A program made the translations under genes and the position numbers. A model generated the notes under the pieces. It searched no databases. It saw only the letters and a list, made by a program, of their open reading frames with translations, and was not told where the DNA came from. This document shows positions 8,672-16,618 of a stretch of 35,033 bases of DNA, piece by piece. The DNA lies in contig CALAHN010000048.1 in NCBI GenBank assembly GCA_937891825.1, forward strand, positions 1 through 35,033, in the 5' to 3' direction. Every line of letters begins with the position of its first letter. The stretch's first letter is position 1. This DNA is from an uncultured Alphaproteobacteria bacterium. GTDB lineage: Bacteria; Pseudomonadota; Alphaproteobacteria; Bin95.

Positions 8672-9127
8672 TTGACCGATCCATGGAAGCATGGCGGCGT
8701 CCAGGTCATCCCTGGCGACCAGCTTGACACGAATACGCCGCAGACTCCGGGCATGAACCGCGCCGCCGCGATCAACTTCGCCCGCGCCGGCGCCAAGCAA
8801 TTATGGGCCGGCACCGTCCATATCCACGCCGACGCCAAGACCGGCGTGCATCACCACGGCGCGCTCGAAAGCGTGATCTATGTGGTGAAGGGCCGGGCGC
8901 GCATGCGCTGGGGCGAGAAGCTGGAATATGTGGCCGAAGCCGGCCCCGGCGATTTCATCTTCGTGCCGCCCTACGTGCCGCACCAGGAAATCAACGCCTC
9001 CTCCGAAGAAACACTGGAATGCGTGCTGGTGCGCAGCGACCAGGAAGCAGTCGTCGTCAACCTGGATATCGACCCCGTCGAGAAACCCGAAGCCGTCAAG
9101 TGGATCGACCCGATCCACAAGCACTGA
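8672..9127 (+). CDS. Cupin domain-containing protein
   Basis: A single-domain cupin of about 151 residues. Cupin motif 1 is GVHHHGALESVIYVVKG (three His and a Glu as metal ligands) and motif 2 is GDFIFVPPYVPHQEIN (third metal His). The likely role is metal-dependent dioxygenase, isomerase or small-molecule binding; the family is too broad to name a substrate. A TTG start at 8672 is preferred because AAAGG lies 9 nt upstream and the conserved sequence starts soon after. The in-frame ATG at 8585 would add 29 residues with no family resemblance. A stem-loop follows the stop. Confidence 0.85.
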   Translation: MTDPWKHGGVQVIPGDQLDTNTPQTPGMNRAAAINFARAGAKQLWAGTVHIHADAKTGVHHHGALESVIYVVKGRARMRWGEKLEYVAEAGPGDFIFVPPYVPHQEINASSEETLECVLVRSDQEAVVVNLDIDPVEKPEAVKWIDPIHKH

Positions 9128-9131
9128 CCTC

Positions 9132-9167
9132 TGGCGTCGGCGTGACCAATTCGGCTCGCCGGCGCCA
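9132..9167. terminator. Stem-loop between convergent cupin and LivH-like genes
   Basis: TGGCGTCGGCG (9132-9142) pairs with CGCCGGCGCCA (9157-9167): 11 pairs with one G-U, and a 14-nt loop. It lies 5 nt after the cupin stop in a convergent gap, a usual place for a bidirectional terminator, but no U-tract follows on either strand. Confidence 0.45.
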
Positions 9168-9182
9168 AACCCGCATGGCGCG

Positions 9183-10094
9183 TTACGGCGCACGCCCGAG
9201 CAACCCGCTCGGGCGAAGCAGCAGCAGCGCGGTCAACGCCGCGAACGAGGCGATATCCCTGTAGGCGCCGGGCGCGTAGCCTGTCCAGAATGTCTCGAAG
9301 CAGCCCAGAATAAGCGCGCCCAGCAACGCCCCGGCGATCGAGTTCATGCCGCCTATGGCCGCGACGAACAGGGTCTTCAGCGCCAGCACGAACGATCCGT
9401 AATAGCTGGCGACGCCATAGGCGAGCGTCATCATTCCACCCGCGGCGCCTGCGGCAGCGCCAGCCAGGATCATGGTCAGCATGACCGTCCGGCCGATGTC
9501 GACGCCAGTGAGTTCGACCATCGCCAGGTCGTCGCCGGCCGCCCGCCAGATACGCCCGAAGCGGCTCCGCCAGATCAACAGGCAGATGCCGCCAGCGAGG
9601 CCCAACGCGACCAGCGTAACGATTGCCTGGACAAGGGCTATCTGCACCGGAAACGCTTCGCCGCCGGCCAGCCGCAAGGTCTCGTCAAAGGCGCGCGGCA
9701 GCCAGCGTTCCTGATTGCCGTTCCCTAGCCGCGCAGCTTCCTCCAACGCAACGGCGAACCCCAGGGTCGCAATCAGCACCGCGAGCGCCTTGGCGCGGAT
9801 AAACGGCCGCACCGTCATCCGGTCAATCGCAAACCCGAGCGCGCCGCCATGGGCCACGGCTGCGGCGAGCGCGATCATCAGGAGCGGTCCGACGGCGGCG
9901 CCCGGGTAGCGCGTCTGCAGCAAAACCGCCAAATTGGCTGTCGTGTATGAGGTCGCAATCGCGACCGCGCCAAACGCCAGATTGATGCGCTGGGCCACCC
10001 CGTGCGCCAGGACGTAGGATACCGACATCAAGCCGTAGAGCGCGCTGACAAGCAGCGCGTTCAAAATGAGTTGCAGGGCGAACGCCATGGACAT
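9183..10094 (-). CDS. Branched-chain amino acid-type ABC transporter permease (LivH-like), orphan
   Basis: About 303 residues with 8 or so membrane helices. The resemblance to LivH is clear in the N-terminal NALLVSALYGLMSVSYVLAHG, the central LIATLGFAVALEEAARL, and the C-terminal FVAAIGGMNSIAGALLGALILGCFE and LLLRPSGLLG. LivH is one of two inner-membrane subunits of HAAT-family importers for hydrophobic amino acids, amides or urea. No LivM, LivG, LivF or binding-protein gene is in the window, so this subunit has no local partners. ATG 10094 and ATG 10088 are both possible (AGG 4 or 10 nt upstream); the start region overlaps the start of the divergent lipoprotein gene. ATG 10124 would add 10 residues. 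Confidence 0.85.
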   Translation of the reverse strand: MSMAFALQLILNALLVSALYGLMSVSYVLAHGVAQRINLAFGAVAIATSYTTANLAVLLQTRYPGAAVGPLLMIALAAAVAHGGALGFAIDRMTVRPFIRAKALAVLIATLGFAVALEEAARLGNGNQERWLPRAFDETLRLAGGEAFPVQIALVQAIVTLVALGLAGGICLLIWRSRFGRIWRAAGDDLAMVELTGVDIGRTVMLTMILAGAAAGAAGGMMTLAYGVASYYGSFVLALKTLFVAAIGGMNSIAGALLGALILGCFETFWTGYAPGAYRDIASFAALTALLLLRPSGLLGRAP

Positions 10095-10650
10095 GCTGCC
10101 TGACCGACTGGGAGCCTCCGCCATAATACCCGCCCGACCGCCCGGTTGTCCGGTCCCGCGTCGGCGCCGGTCGCTCTGCATTCCGGCCGCAATGGTTCTC
10201 GCGCTAGGCTTCCTCGTCGCAGCCTGTGACGACAGCGCGGACGACGCGCATCCGGTCGTCGAGATCAAGGGCGGCGGATTCGTCTTCAACTACCGAGAGG
10301 CCGAGGCTTTCTACGGGCTGACGATCCGGCCGCTGCAACGCCTAGCGCCGGGCACAGTGATCGAGGTCGCATTCCAGGACCCGGCAGGCGGTCCCGAAAT
10401 CCTAGTGCGTGAGGAAATCCGCCAGCCGTCGCTCAGCTACATGTTTAGAACGCCGGGGCTAACGGGCGTAGAGGCCGGCGTTGACTACCGGGCGTCGGTC
10501 ACGGTCCGGGGTCCGGGCGACGGCGCCGTGCTTGGCCGCCTGGAGAAAACCTTCCGGTCGAGCGTCGATCAATCGGTCCTGCCGGCCGCGCCGCTGACGA
10601 TCGGCCCGGGCTATATGCCGAACCCTGCCTTGCAGGACCCAACGCCCTAG
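10087..10650 (+). CDS. Putative lipoprotein of unknown function
   Basis: 187 residues with this start. A basic stretch RRRRS precedes a hydrophobic helix ending in the lipobox LVAAC (signal peptidase II type), followed by DDS, so the mature protein is probably anchored to a membrane. The remaining ~135 residues look beta-rich, with Gly/Val-rich strands, and I recognise no family. ATG 10087 has AGGG about 8 nt upstream and keeps the basic n-region; the ATG at 10192 would leave a signal peptide without positive charges. The gene begins inside the start region of the divergent LivH-like gene, so the two may share a promoter zone. Confidence 0.65.
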   Translation: MDMLPDRLGASAIIPARPPGCPVPRRRRSLCIPAAMVLALGFLVAACDDSADDAHPVVEIKGGGFVFNYREAEAFYGLTIRPLQRLAPGTVIEVAFQDPAGGPEILVREEIRQPSLSYMFRTPGLTGVEAGVDYRASVTVRGPGDGAVLGRLEKTFRSSVDQSVLPAAPLTIGPGYMPNPALQDPTP

Positions 10651-10672
10651 ATGCGGGCCGCCTGAGCGCGCT

Positions 10673-12166
10673 TCAGGTGCCGCAGAAGGTTTTGTAGGGG
10701 CTGTCCGATTGCGCCGCCGGCGCCGCATAGGCCTCATTGCCCGCCGCCTCTACGAAGGGCGCGGTCAGGACCGCGAGCAAGGCCTTGAACGGCCCCATGT
10801 CGTCGGCGTCGACGGCGGCGGCGAGCGCTTCTTCGACCTTGTGGTTGCGCGGGATATAGATCGGGTTGACCCGGTCCATCGCGGCCGCTCGGTCCGCAGC
10901 CGCGCCCGTCTCCACGGCGAGGCGCGCCCGCCATTCGACCAGCCATTGATCGAACGCCGCCGGATCGGCGAACGCAGCGCGGGCCGGCGCGTCGTCGCCC
11001 ATGACCGCCGCCGACAAGGCGCGGAAGGTTCGCGTGAAATCCGCGGCCCCCGCTTCCATGGTCGCCAGCAACGCCATCGCCAGATTGAAATCGCCCGGCC
11101 GCTCGCTCGCGAGGCCAAGCTTCGCCCGCATGCCGGCAAGCCAATGGCGGTTATAGGCGTCGGCGAAACTCTGAAGCGCGGCCGTCAGGCTGTCGATGGC
11201 CTTCGCTTCATCAGGATCGATGACAGGGATCAGGGTTTCCGCAAGCCGCGTCAGGTTCCATTGGGCGATCGAAGGCTGGTTGCCGAAGGCATAGCGGCCA
11301 TGTGTGTCGATCGAGCTGAACACGGTTCCGGTCGCATAGGCGTCCATGAAGGCGCAGGGGCCGTAATCGATGGTCTCGCCGGAAATGGTCATGTTGTCGG
11401 TATTCATGACGCCATGAATGAAGCCGAGGTTCATCCAGCGCGCCACAAGGCTCGCCTGGGCTTCGACCACGGCCTCGAAGAACGCAAGATAGGGGTTCTC
11501 GGCGGATTGGACGGCCGGGTAATGCCGCGCGATCGCATAGTCCGCGAGCTGCCGAACCTTGTCCCATTCCTGGCGGGCGGCGAAGAACTGGAACGTGCCG
11601 ACGCGGATATGGCTGGCTGAGATGCGCGTCAGAACGGCGCCGGGCAATGGCGTCTCCCGGTAGACGGTTTCGCCGGTCGCGACGGCGGCCAGCGCCCGGG
11701 TCGTCGGGACGCCAAGCGCTTGCATCGCCTCCCCGATCAGATATTCCCGCAAGACCGGACCGACGGCGGCCTTGCCGTCGCCGCCCCGGGAAAACGGCGT
11801 CTTGCCCGAGCCCTTGAGCTGGATGTCCCGGCGCTTGCCGTCGCGGTCGATCACCTCGCCCAGCAGCAGCGCCCGGCCGTCGCCCAGTTGCGGCGAGAAC
11901 CCGCCGAACTGATGGCCGGCATAGGCCTGGGCGATCGGCCGCGACCCTTCCGGCGCCAGATTGCCGGCGAGCATGGCGAGGCCGTCCGGCGATTGCAGCC
12001 ATGCGGCATCCAACCCCAGGTCCTCGGCGAGCGCCAGATTGAGCATCAGCAGCGCCGGCGCTGGCGCTTCTGCGGCTTTCCAGGGCACGAAAAAGCCTGG
12101 CAGCGCGCGGGCGTAGGTGTTGTCGAACGGAATTTGCGGACGCTCGACGGTATCCATGCTGCTCAT
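10673..12166 (-). CDS. selO: Protein adenylyltransferase SelO (YdiU/UPF0061)
   Basis: A 497-residue pseudokinase-fold AMPylase. SelO moves AMP from ATP, bound in flipped orientation, to protein Ser/Thr/Tyr and is tied to the redox stress response. Visible motifs: [19 protein letters not shown] (81-99), [16 protein letters not shown] with Lys118 (116-131), NTDNM with Asp257/Asn258 and [10 protein letters not shown] with the metal Asp267. The C-terminus is YKTFCGT: Cys495 sits third from the end, where eukaryotic SelO and some bacterial forms carry selenocysteine, and here the codon is TGC. The start at 12166 has AGGAG 8 nt upstream; an ATG-less extension to 12187 is unlikely. It lies 98 nt downstream of a putative selenoprotein gene on the same strand. 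Confidence 0.95.
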   Translation of the reverse strand: MSSMDTVERPQIPFDNTYARALPGFFVPWKAAEAPAPALLMLNLALAEDLGLDAAWLQSPDGLAMLAGNLAPEGSRPIAQAYAGHQFGGFSPQLGDGRALLLGEVIDRDGKRRDIQLKGSGKTPFSRGGDGKAAVGPVLREYLIGEAMQALGVPTTRALAAVATGETVYRETPLPGAVLTRISASHIRVGTFQFFAARQEWDKVRQLADYAIARHYPAVQSAENPYLAFFEAVVEAQASLVARWMNLGFIHGVMNTDNMTISGETIDYGPCAFMDAYATGTVFSSIDTHGRYAFGNQPSIAQWNLTRLAETLIPVIDPDEAKAIDSLTAALQSFADAYNRHWLAGMRAKLGLASERPGDFNLAMALLATMEAGAADFTRTFRALSAAVMGDDAPARAAFADPAAFDQWLVEWRARLAVETGAAADRAAAMDRVNPIYIPRNHKVEEALAAAVDADDMGPFKALLAVLTAPFVEAAGNEAYAAPAAQSDSPYKTFCGT

Positions 12167-12264
12167 CTCGCCGTCTCCTGACTTCAAGTCCCGGATATGG
12201 CGCCAGGCGCCCGCATGTCCACCGTCAGGGGCGGCGAACCTGCGGGCGGACTGGCCAACAGGCG

Positions 12265-13080
12265 CTATTTCTTCAACTGCTTGGCCAGCGCTTCCGGCGT
12301 GGTTTCGCCTGCGAAATATTCGAACGGCTCTGGCCAGACATAGGGCAGATCGACCAGCACGCCCGGTTCGGGCGCCGTCGCCGCGAGGCCAAGCGCATCC
12401 CGCAGGATCCGCGTCTGCATCTCGCGGTCGCGCGGCCGGCCGAATGTGTTGCCCATCGGGAAATTCACGAACACGCTGCGCGGCGGCCGCACCAGCGCCG
12501 TGATATCCCGTCCTGTCGAAACCGACACCGTCGGTATGCCGCTTTCCTCAACGACGCGCGCGACCAGACCCACGGTCTGGTGATCGAGCGGTCAAGCAGG
12601 GATCGCGACCAGGAGGTCGACGCCGTCGTCATGCAGCGACTGGGCGAAGGCGGGCCCGGACTCGTTGATGACCTTGCTGCGATTGTAGGTGCGGCCCATG
12701 AAGCCGCTCCAATGGCGCCTGGCGACGCCGCCGATCTCGCCGTCGGCCGCAAGCTCCTTCAAGCGGTCGAGCGGGAAGAGGCAGTTCAGGTCCCGTCCGG
12801 CGTCGGTGTGATCGTAATAGCTGTCGTGGATCTGATACTGATCGAGCGGCGTATCGACGTCGATCGCATCGACCCGATGGTCGTTCCGCGCATTGGCGTC
12901 GAACGGCACGGCCGAGCAATGGGAAATGCCGCCGCTGACGAGCAACGCCACCGTGCATTCCGCCAAGGGTTTCGTCATCGGCGTCCATGGCGCGTCTTCG
13001 TTGACGCTCCATTGGTAGGGCGGGAAGCCCATACTGCCGTATTTGTTGTTGAGCGCCTCGACATACCGGATCGGGTCCAT
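12265..13080 (-). CDS. GrdB/PrdB-like reductase family selenoprotein with in-frame TGA (Sec163)
   Basis: 271 residues if TGA at 12594-12592 is read as selenocysteine (Sec163); conventional calling would split it into a 162-residue ORF and a fragment from about 12573. The family is the glycine/sarcosine/betaine/D-proline reductase selenoprotein B-like group. Before the TGA are [21 protein letters not shown] and [11 protein letters not shown]; after it are [19 protein letters not shown] and [15 protein letters not shown], all in one frame, ending at TAG. The residues around the TGA read VAIPA-U-PLDHQTV. From memory, Cys homologues have a CPVCHQT-like motif here, so Sec replaces the first Cys and Asp replaces the second. 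AAGGAGG lies 9 nt before the ATG. A SECIS-like hairpin follows the TGA. Reaction unknown; probably a thiol/selenol-based reductase. No selA/B/C/D in the window. Confidence 0.85.
12563..12581 (-). promoter_or_regulatory. Candidate bacterial SECIS hairpin
   Basis: In the mRNA, ACCAGACC (12581-12574) pairs perfectly with GGUCUGGU (12570-12563) around the loop GUG (12573-12571). The loop begins 18 nt after the UGA. Known bacterial SECIS elements lie just downstream of UGA, with the apical loop about 16-37 nt away and a G in the first two loop positions; E. coli fdhF has a GU there. This hairpin meets each of those points. Binding by SelB is inferred. Confidence 0.75.
12592..12594 (-). other. In-frame TGA, proposed selenocysteine codon
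   Basis: The plus strand reads TCA, so the minus-strand codon is TGA at codon 163 counted from ATG 13080. The frame before and after it is uninterrupted and conserved in character, and the true end of the gene is a different stop (TAG, 12267-12265). The next codons are CCG CTC GAT CAC CAG ACC GTG GGT. Confidence 0.82.
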
Positions 13081-13258
13081 CGGAATACGCCTCCTTCTCG
13101 CTGGGGATGTGCGGGCGAGCATCCCACATGCCGGAATTGGACGCCAGCCAGGGATTTCGTCTGGCGCTCGCCGGCCTTCCGGGCCATGCTGGCGACCCCC
13201 ATGGCCGCCGCTTGACCCAAGCGTTTCCAATCCGGCCTGAACCTCGGGAGACGCATCC

Positions 13259-14254
13259 ATGGCGCCGCTCGCCATCGCCGTATCCGGCGGCCCCAGGCCG
13301 TCCGAAATCGTGGAGTTGATCAGGCTTGCGGAGGATCTTGGATATGAGTCCGCCTGGGTCGCGGAAGGCCATGGCGGCGACCAGTTCGCCGTGTTGTCCG
13401 CCGCCGCCGTCCAGACATCGACGATCAAGCTCGGCACCGCCATCAGCAGCGTGTTCGTGCGGACCGCCCCCACCATCGCAATGGCCGCGGCGACGCTCGA
13501 CGACCTCTCCGGCGGCCGCTTCATCCTGGGCCTTGGCTCCAGCCACAAGGTCCAGGTGGAGCCGGAACACGGCGTCGTCTATGCGAAGCCGATCACCCGC
13601 ACCCGCGAGACTGTCGCGTTCATCCGCGCCCTCCTGGCCGAAGGCGTCGCCAGCTTCGACGGCGAGACCATCCGGATCGAGAACTTCGATTTGTGGTTCG
13701 AGCGCGCCGACCGCGCCATCCCGATCTATCTGGCAGGCCTGTTCCCGAAAATGCTCCAGGCGACGGGCGAAATCGCCGACGGCGTCATTCTGACCCGCAG
13801 CACCCTGGCGACCGCCGCCGCGACGCGCAAGGACCTCGCCGTGGGCGCAGCGCTTGCTGGCCGGGACGTCAATCAGGTCGCGCTCACCTCGCTGCTGCCG
13901 CTCGCAATCTCCGAGGACCGCGCCGATGCGTTCGACCGGATGCGGCCGGGCCTGGCGTTCTATGTCGGTTTCTTCCCCCGTTACAGGCGGTTGATCGCCG
14001 AACATGGCTTCCAGGATGAAGTCGCCAGGATCGCTGAAGCCTGGGCGCGCGACGACCGGAAGACCGCCATCGGCCGCGTAAGCGACGCGATGATCGATGC
14101 GACGGGCATCGCGGGCACGCCGGCGGAATGCCGCGACAAGATCGACGCCTACCGCGCCTCCGGCATCGACCTGCCAATCCTCAGCCCCTTCGCGCGGGGC
14201 CCAGGGGCCAAGGCGACGTTCGACTTCGCCATCCGCGCCTGCGCGCCCCGATGA
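13259..14254 (+). CDS. LLM class flavin-dependent oxidoreductase
   Basis: A 331-residue luciferase-like TIM-barrel protein using FMN or F420. The family layout is visible: LIRLAEDLGYESAWVAEGHGGDQFAVLSAAA (20-50), IKLGTAISSVFVRTAPTIAMAAATLDDLSGGRFILGLGSS (56-95), and the C-terminal GTPAECRDKIDAYRASGID. It resembles the F420-dependent methylene-H4MPT reductase-like subgroup, but cofactor choice cannot be read from the sequence. GGGAG lies 9 nt before the ATG. Its stop overlaps the start of the molybdenum subunit gene (ATGA), so the two are co-translated and probably act in one pathway. It diverges from the selenoprotein gene over 178 bp. Confidence 0.9.
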   Translation: MAPLAIAVSGGPRPSEIVELIRLAEDLGYESAWVAEGHGGDQFAVLSAAAVQTSTIKLGTAISSVFVRTAPTIAMAAATLDDLSGGRFILGLGSSHKVQVEPEHGVVYAKPITRTRETVAFIRALLAEGVASFDGETIRIENFDLWFERADRAIPIYLAGLFPKMLQATGEIADGVILTRSTLATAAATRKDLAVGAALAGRDVNQVALTSLLPLAISEDRADAFDRMRPGLAFYVGFFPRYRRLIAEHGFQDEVARIAEAWARDDRKTAIGRVSDAMIDATGIAGTPAECRDKIDAYRASGIDLPILSPFARGPGAKATFDFAIRACAPR

Positions 14255-16605
14255 CCGGCCCATCCCTGCCGCATACCGGCGTCGGCGCCCCCGTCCGCCG
14301 GGTCGAGGATCGGCGCCTGATCACGGGCAAGGGGCAGTTTGTCGATGATCTGACCCTGCCCGGCATGGCGTTCGCGGCGTTCGTCCGCTCGCCCCATGGC
14401 CATGCCGAAATCGGCGCAATCGACGGCGCGGCCGCCCTAGCGCTCCCCGGCGTGCTTGCGGTGCTGACCGGGGCCGAGCTTGCCGCCGACGGCGTCCTGC
14501 CACTCTCCCACAACACCGACTGGACCGGCCCGCCCGACGCCGAACTGGCCCTCAAGGACGGTTTCGCGGTCTATGCCCCGCCCCATGTCGCCCTGCCCCA
14601 GGACCGGGCGCGCTTCGTCGGCGAGGCCGTCGCCATGGTGATCGCGGATACGGCCGCCGCCGCCGCCGATGGGGCGGAGCGCGTCACGGTCGACTATCGC
14701 CCGCTGCCCGCCGTCGCCGACGCCCGCGCGGCGCTGGCGGCGGATGCCCCCGTCGTCTGGCCTGACCGGCCAGGCAATATCTCCCTGGACTGCACGGTCG
14801 GCGACGGGGCCGCGGCCGATGCGGCGTTCGCCAGGGCGGCGCACGTCGTCGCGTTCGAGAGTTGGGTGCAGCGCATCGCCGGCGCGCCGCTGGAGCCGCG
14901 CGCTGTCATCGGGTCTTATGATGCGGCGCTGGGGCGGTATGAACTCCGCGCCGCCTCGGGCCGCGGCGTCGTCCAGACGCAGGCCCGCATCGCTGCGGCG
15001 CTTGGCGTCGATCTTGCGTCGGTCCGCGTCGTTTTCGGCGATATGGGCGGCAATTTCGGCACGCGTAACGCGATGAACCCGGAATTACTGTTGCTGCCCT
15101 GGGCGGCCAGGCGGATGGGCCGGCCGGTCAAATGGACGGCCAATCGCAGCGAATGCTTCCTGACCGACTATCAGGGCCGCGACCTTGCGGTCAAAGCCGA
15201 ACTGGCGCTGGACCGGGACGGCCGGTTTCTGGCGCTCCGCGGCGAGAATATCCAGAACCTTGGGGCCTATGCCGCCTACTTCTGGCCGCTTCGCAAAGGC
15301 CTCTCGATGATGCAGAGCGTCTATGCGATCCCAGCCGTCGCGTTTTCCGGAAAGGCGGTCTTCACGAACCTGCCGCCGACCGCCGTCTACAGGAGCGCCG
15401 GCCGTCCTGAGGCGATCTATGTCATGGAGCGCCTGATCGATATCGCCGCCGTCGATTGCGGCTTCGACCGCGTCGATCTCCGCCGCCTGAACCTCATCGC
15501 GAAGGACGCCTTGCCGTTCAAGACCGCCGTCGGCGTCACCTATGACAGCGGCGATTATGCGGCCGCTATGGAGCAGGCGCTCGCCGCCGCCGATTGGGCC
15601 GGGTTCGCCGAACGGCGGGCGGCATCGGCGCGGGCGGGACTCTGTCGCGGCATCGGCATCGCCAACTATATCGAAGTCACCAGCGGCATCCCCCGTGAAC
15701 GGGCGGAGCTGCGGGTCGATCCGGGCGGCCATATCGACCTGGTCGTCGGCACGATGAGCAGCGGCCAGGGCCACGAAACCAGCTTCGCGCAGGTCGCGAG
15801 CGACTGGCTTGGCGTCCCTTTCGGCAGCATCCGGTTCGTCGCGAACACGACGGACCGGGTTTCGGTCGGCGGCGGCTCCCATTCCGGCCGCTCCATGCGC
15901 CTCATCACCATCGCGATCCGCGATGCGATCGCCGACCTGACGGCGAAAGGCCAGGCGATCTCAGGCCATGTTCTGGGCGCGGCGCCAGCGTCGATCGCCT
16001 ATCGGGACGGCCGCTTCGTCACGGCCGACGGGCGAAGCCTCAGCGTGTTCGACGTCGCCCATGCCGCATTGACGTTGAACAGCTTGCCGGAGCCCCTCCG
16101 CGCGCCGTTCGAAGGCATCGGCGATATCACCGACCGATCCGGCGGCTACCCCTACGGCGCCCATGTCTGCGAGGTCGAGGTCGATCCCGAAACGGGCCAA
16201 GTCAAGCTGGTCGCCTGGACCGGCGTCGACGATGTCGGCCTCGCCATCAACCCGATGATCCTGCATGGCCAGGCGCATGGCGCGATCGCCCAGGGCGCCG
16301 GGCAGGCGCTGCTCGAAACCCTGACCTACGAAGCCGGAACGGCGCAATTGCTCTCGGGCTCGTTCATGGACTACGCCATGCCCCGCGCCGACATGCTGCC
16401 CGCGCTCAAAACGCTGATCAGCGAAGTGCCCGCGTCCTCGCATCCGTTCGGCGTGCGCCCAGGCGGCGAAGGCGGCACGACGCCGGCGCTTGGCCTCGTG
16501 ATCAACGCCATCGTGGACGCGCTTGCCGGCTACGGCGTCCGCCATATCGAAATGCCCGCGACGCCGGAGCGGGTCTGGCGGGCGATAGCAGCGGCGCAAG
16601 CATGA
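14251..16605 (+). CDS. Xanthine dehydrogenase/CoxL family molybdopterin-binding subunit, orphan
   Basis: A 784-residue large subunit of the molybdenum hydroxylase family. Molybdopterin-binding motifs are GGNFG (about 266-270), VYRSAGRPEA (379-388, the loop that is AYRGAGR in CoxL-II and aldehyde oxidoreductase types), SSGQGHETSFAQ near 504-515, and GGEGGTTPA with the catalytic Glu740. The VYRSAGR loop lacks the Cys of true CO dehydrogenase (AYRCSFR), so CO oxidation is unlikely; an aldehyde or N-heterocycle hydroxylase is more plausible. The usual medium (FAD) and small (2Fe-2S) subunits are not adjacent. The start at 14251 is fixed by the 4-nt overlap with the LLM gene; the open frame upstream is antisense-like coding noise. 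It is convergent with the MFS gene, 13 nt apart. Confidence 0.92.
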   Translation: MTGPSLPHTGVGAPVRRVEDRRLITGKGQFVDDLTLPGMAFAAFVRSPHGHAEIGAIDGAAALALPGVLAVLTGAELAADGVLPLSHNTDWTGPPDAELALKDGFAVYAPPHVALPQDRARFVGEAVAMVIADTAAAAADGAERVTVDYRPLPAVADARAALAADAPVVWPDRPGNISLDCTVGDGAAADAAFARAAHVVAFESWVQRIAGAPLEPRAVIGSYDAALGRYELRAASGRGVVQTQARIAAALGVDLASVRVVFGDMGGNFGTRNAMNPELLLLPWAARRMGRPVKWTANRSECFLTDYQGRDLAVKAELALDRDGRFLALRGENIQNLGAYAAYFWPLRKGLSMMQSVYAIPAVAFSGKAVFTNLPPTAVYRSAGRPEAIYVMERLIDIAAVDCGFDRVDLRRLNLIAKDALPFKTAVGVTYDSGDYAAAMEQALAAADWAGFAERRAASARAGLCRGIGIANYIEVTSGIPRERAELRVDPGGHIDLVVGTMSSGQGHETSFAQVASDWLGVPFGSIRFVANTTDRVSVGGGSHSGRSMRLITIAIRDAIADLTAKGQAISGHVLGAAPASIAYRDGRFVTADGRSLSVFDVAHAALTLNSLPEPLRAPFEGIGDITDRSGGYPYGAHVCEVEVDPETGQVKLVAWTGVDDVGLAINPMILHGQAHGAIAQGAGQALLETLTYEAGTAQLLSGSFMDYAMPRADMLPALKTLISEVPASSHPFGVRPGGEGGTTPALGLVINAIVDALAGYGVRHIEMPATPERVWRAIAAAQA

Positions 16606-16618
16606 CCTTGCGGCTCGC

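Noticed and set aside
10673-10690. Selenocysteine at the SelO C-terminus
   Set aside because: The relevant codon is TGC (Cys). The only TGA is the final stop after Thr, with no conserved sequence beyond.
12592-13080. Reading 12592-13080 as a complete 162-residue protein or a pseudogene split by a nonsense mutation
   Set aside because: The frame continues in register with strong family sequence after the TGA, a SECIS-like hairpin is at the right distance, and the codon falls at the expected redox position. Pseudogene remains the fallback if the genome lacks Sec machinery.
14128-14250. N-terminal extension of the CoxL-like subunit
   Set aside because: It would overlap the LLM coding region by over 120 nt; the ATGA overlap at 14251 gives the family's usual N-terminus.
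12629-14263. Long minus-strand open frame (544 residues) antisense to the LLM gene
   Set aside because: No domain is recognisable, and the LLM gene on the plus strand has clear family motifs and a ribosome site. The same applies to the long antisense frames over the molybdenum subunit, amidase, monooxygenase and Rieske genes.
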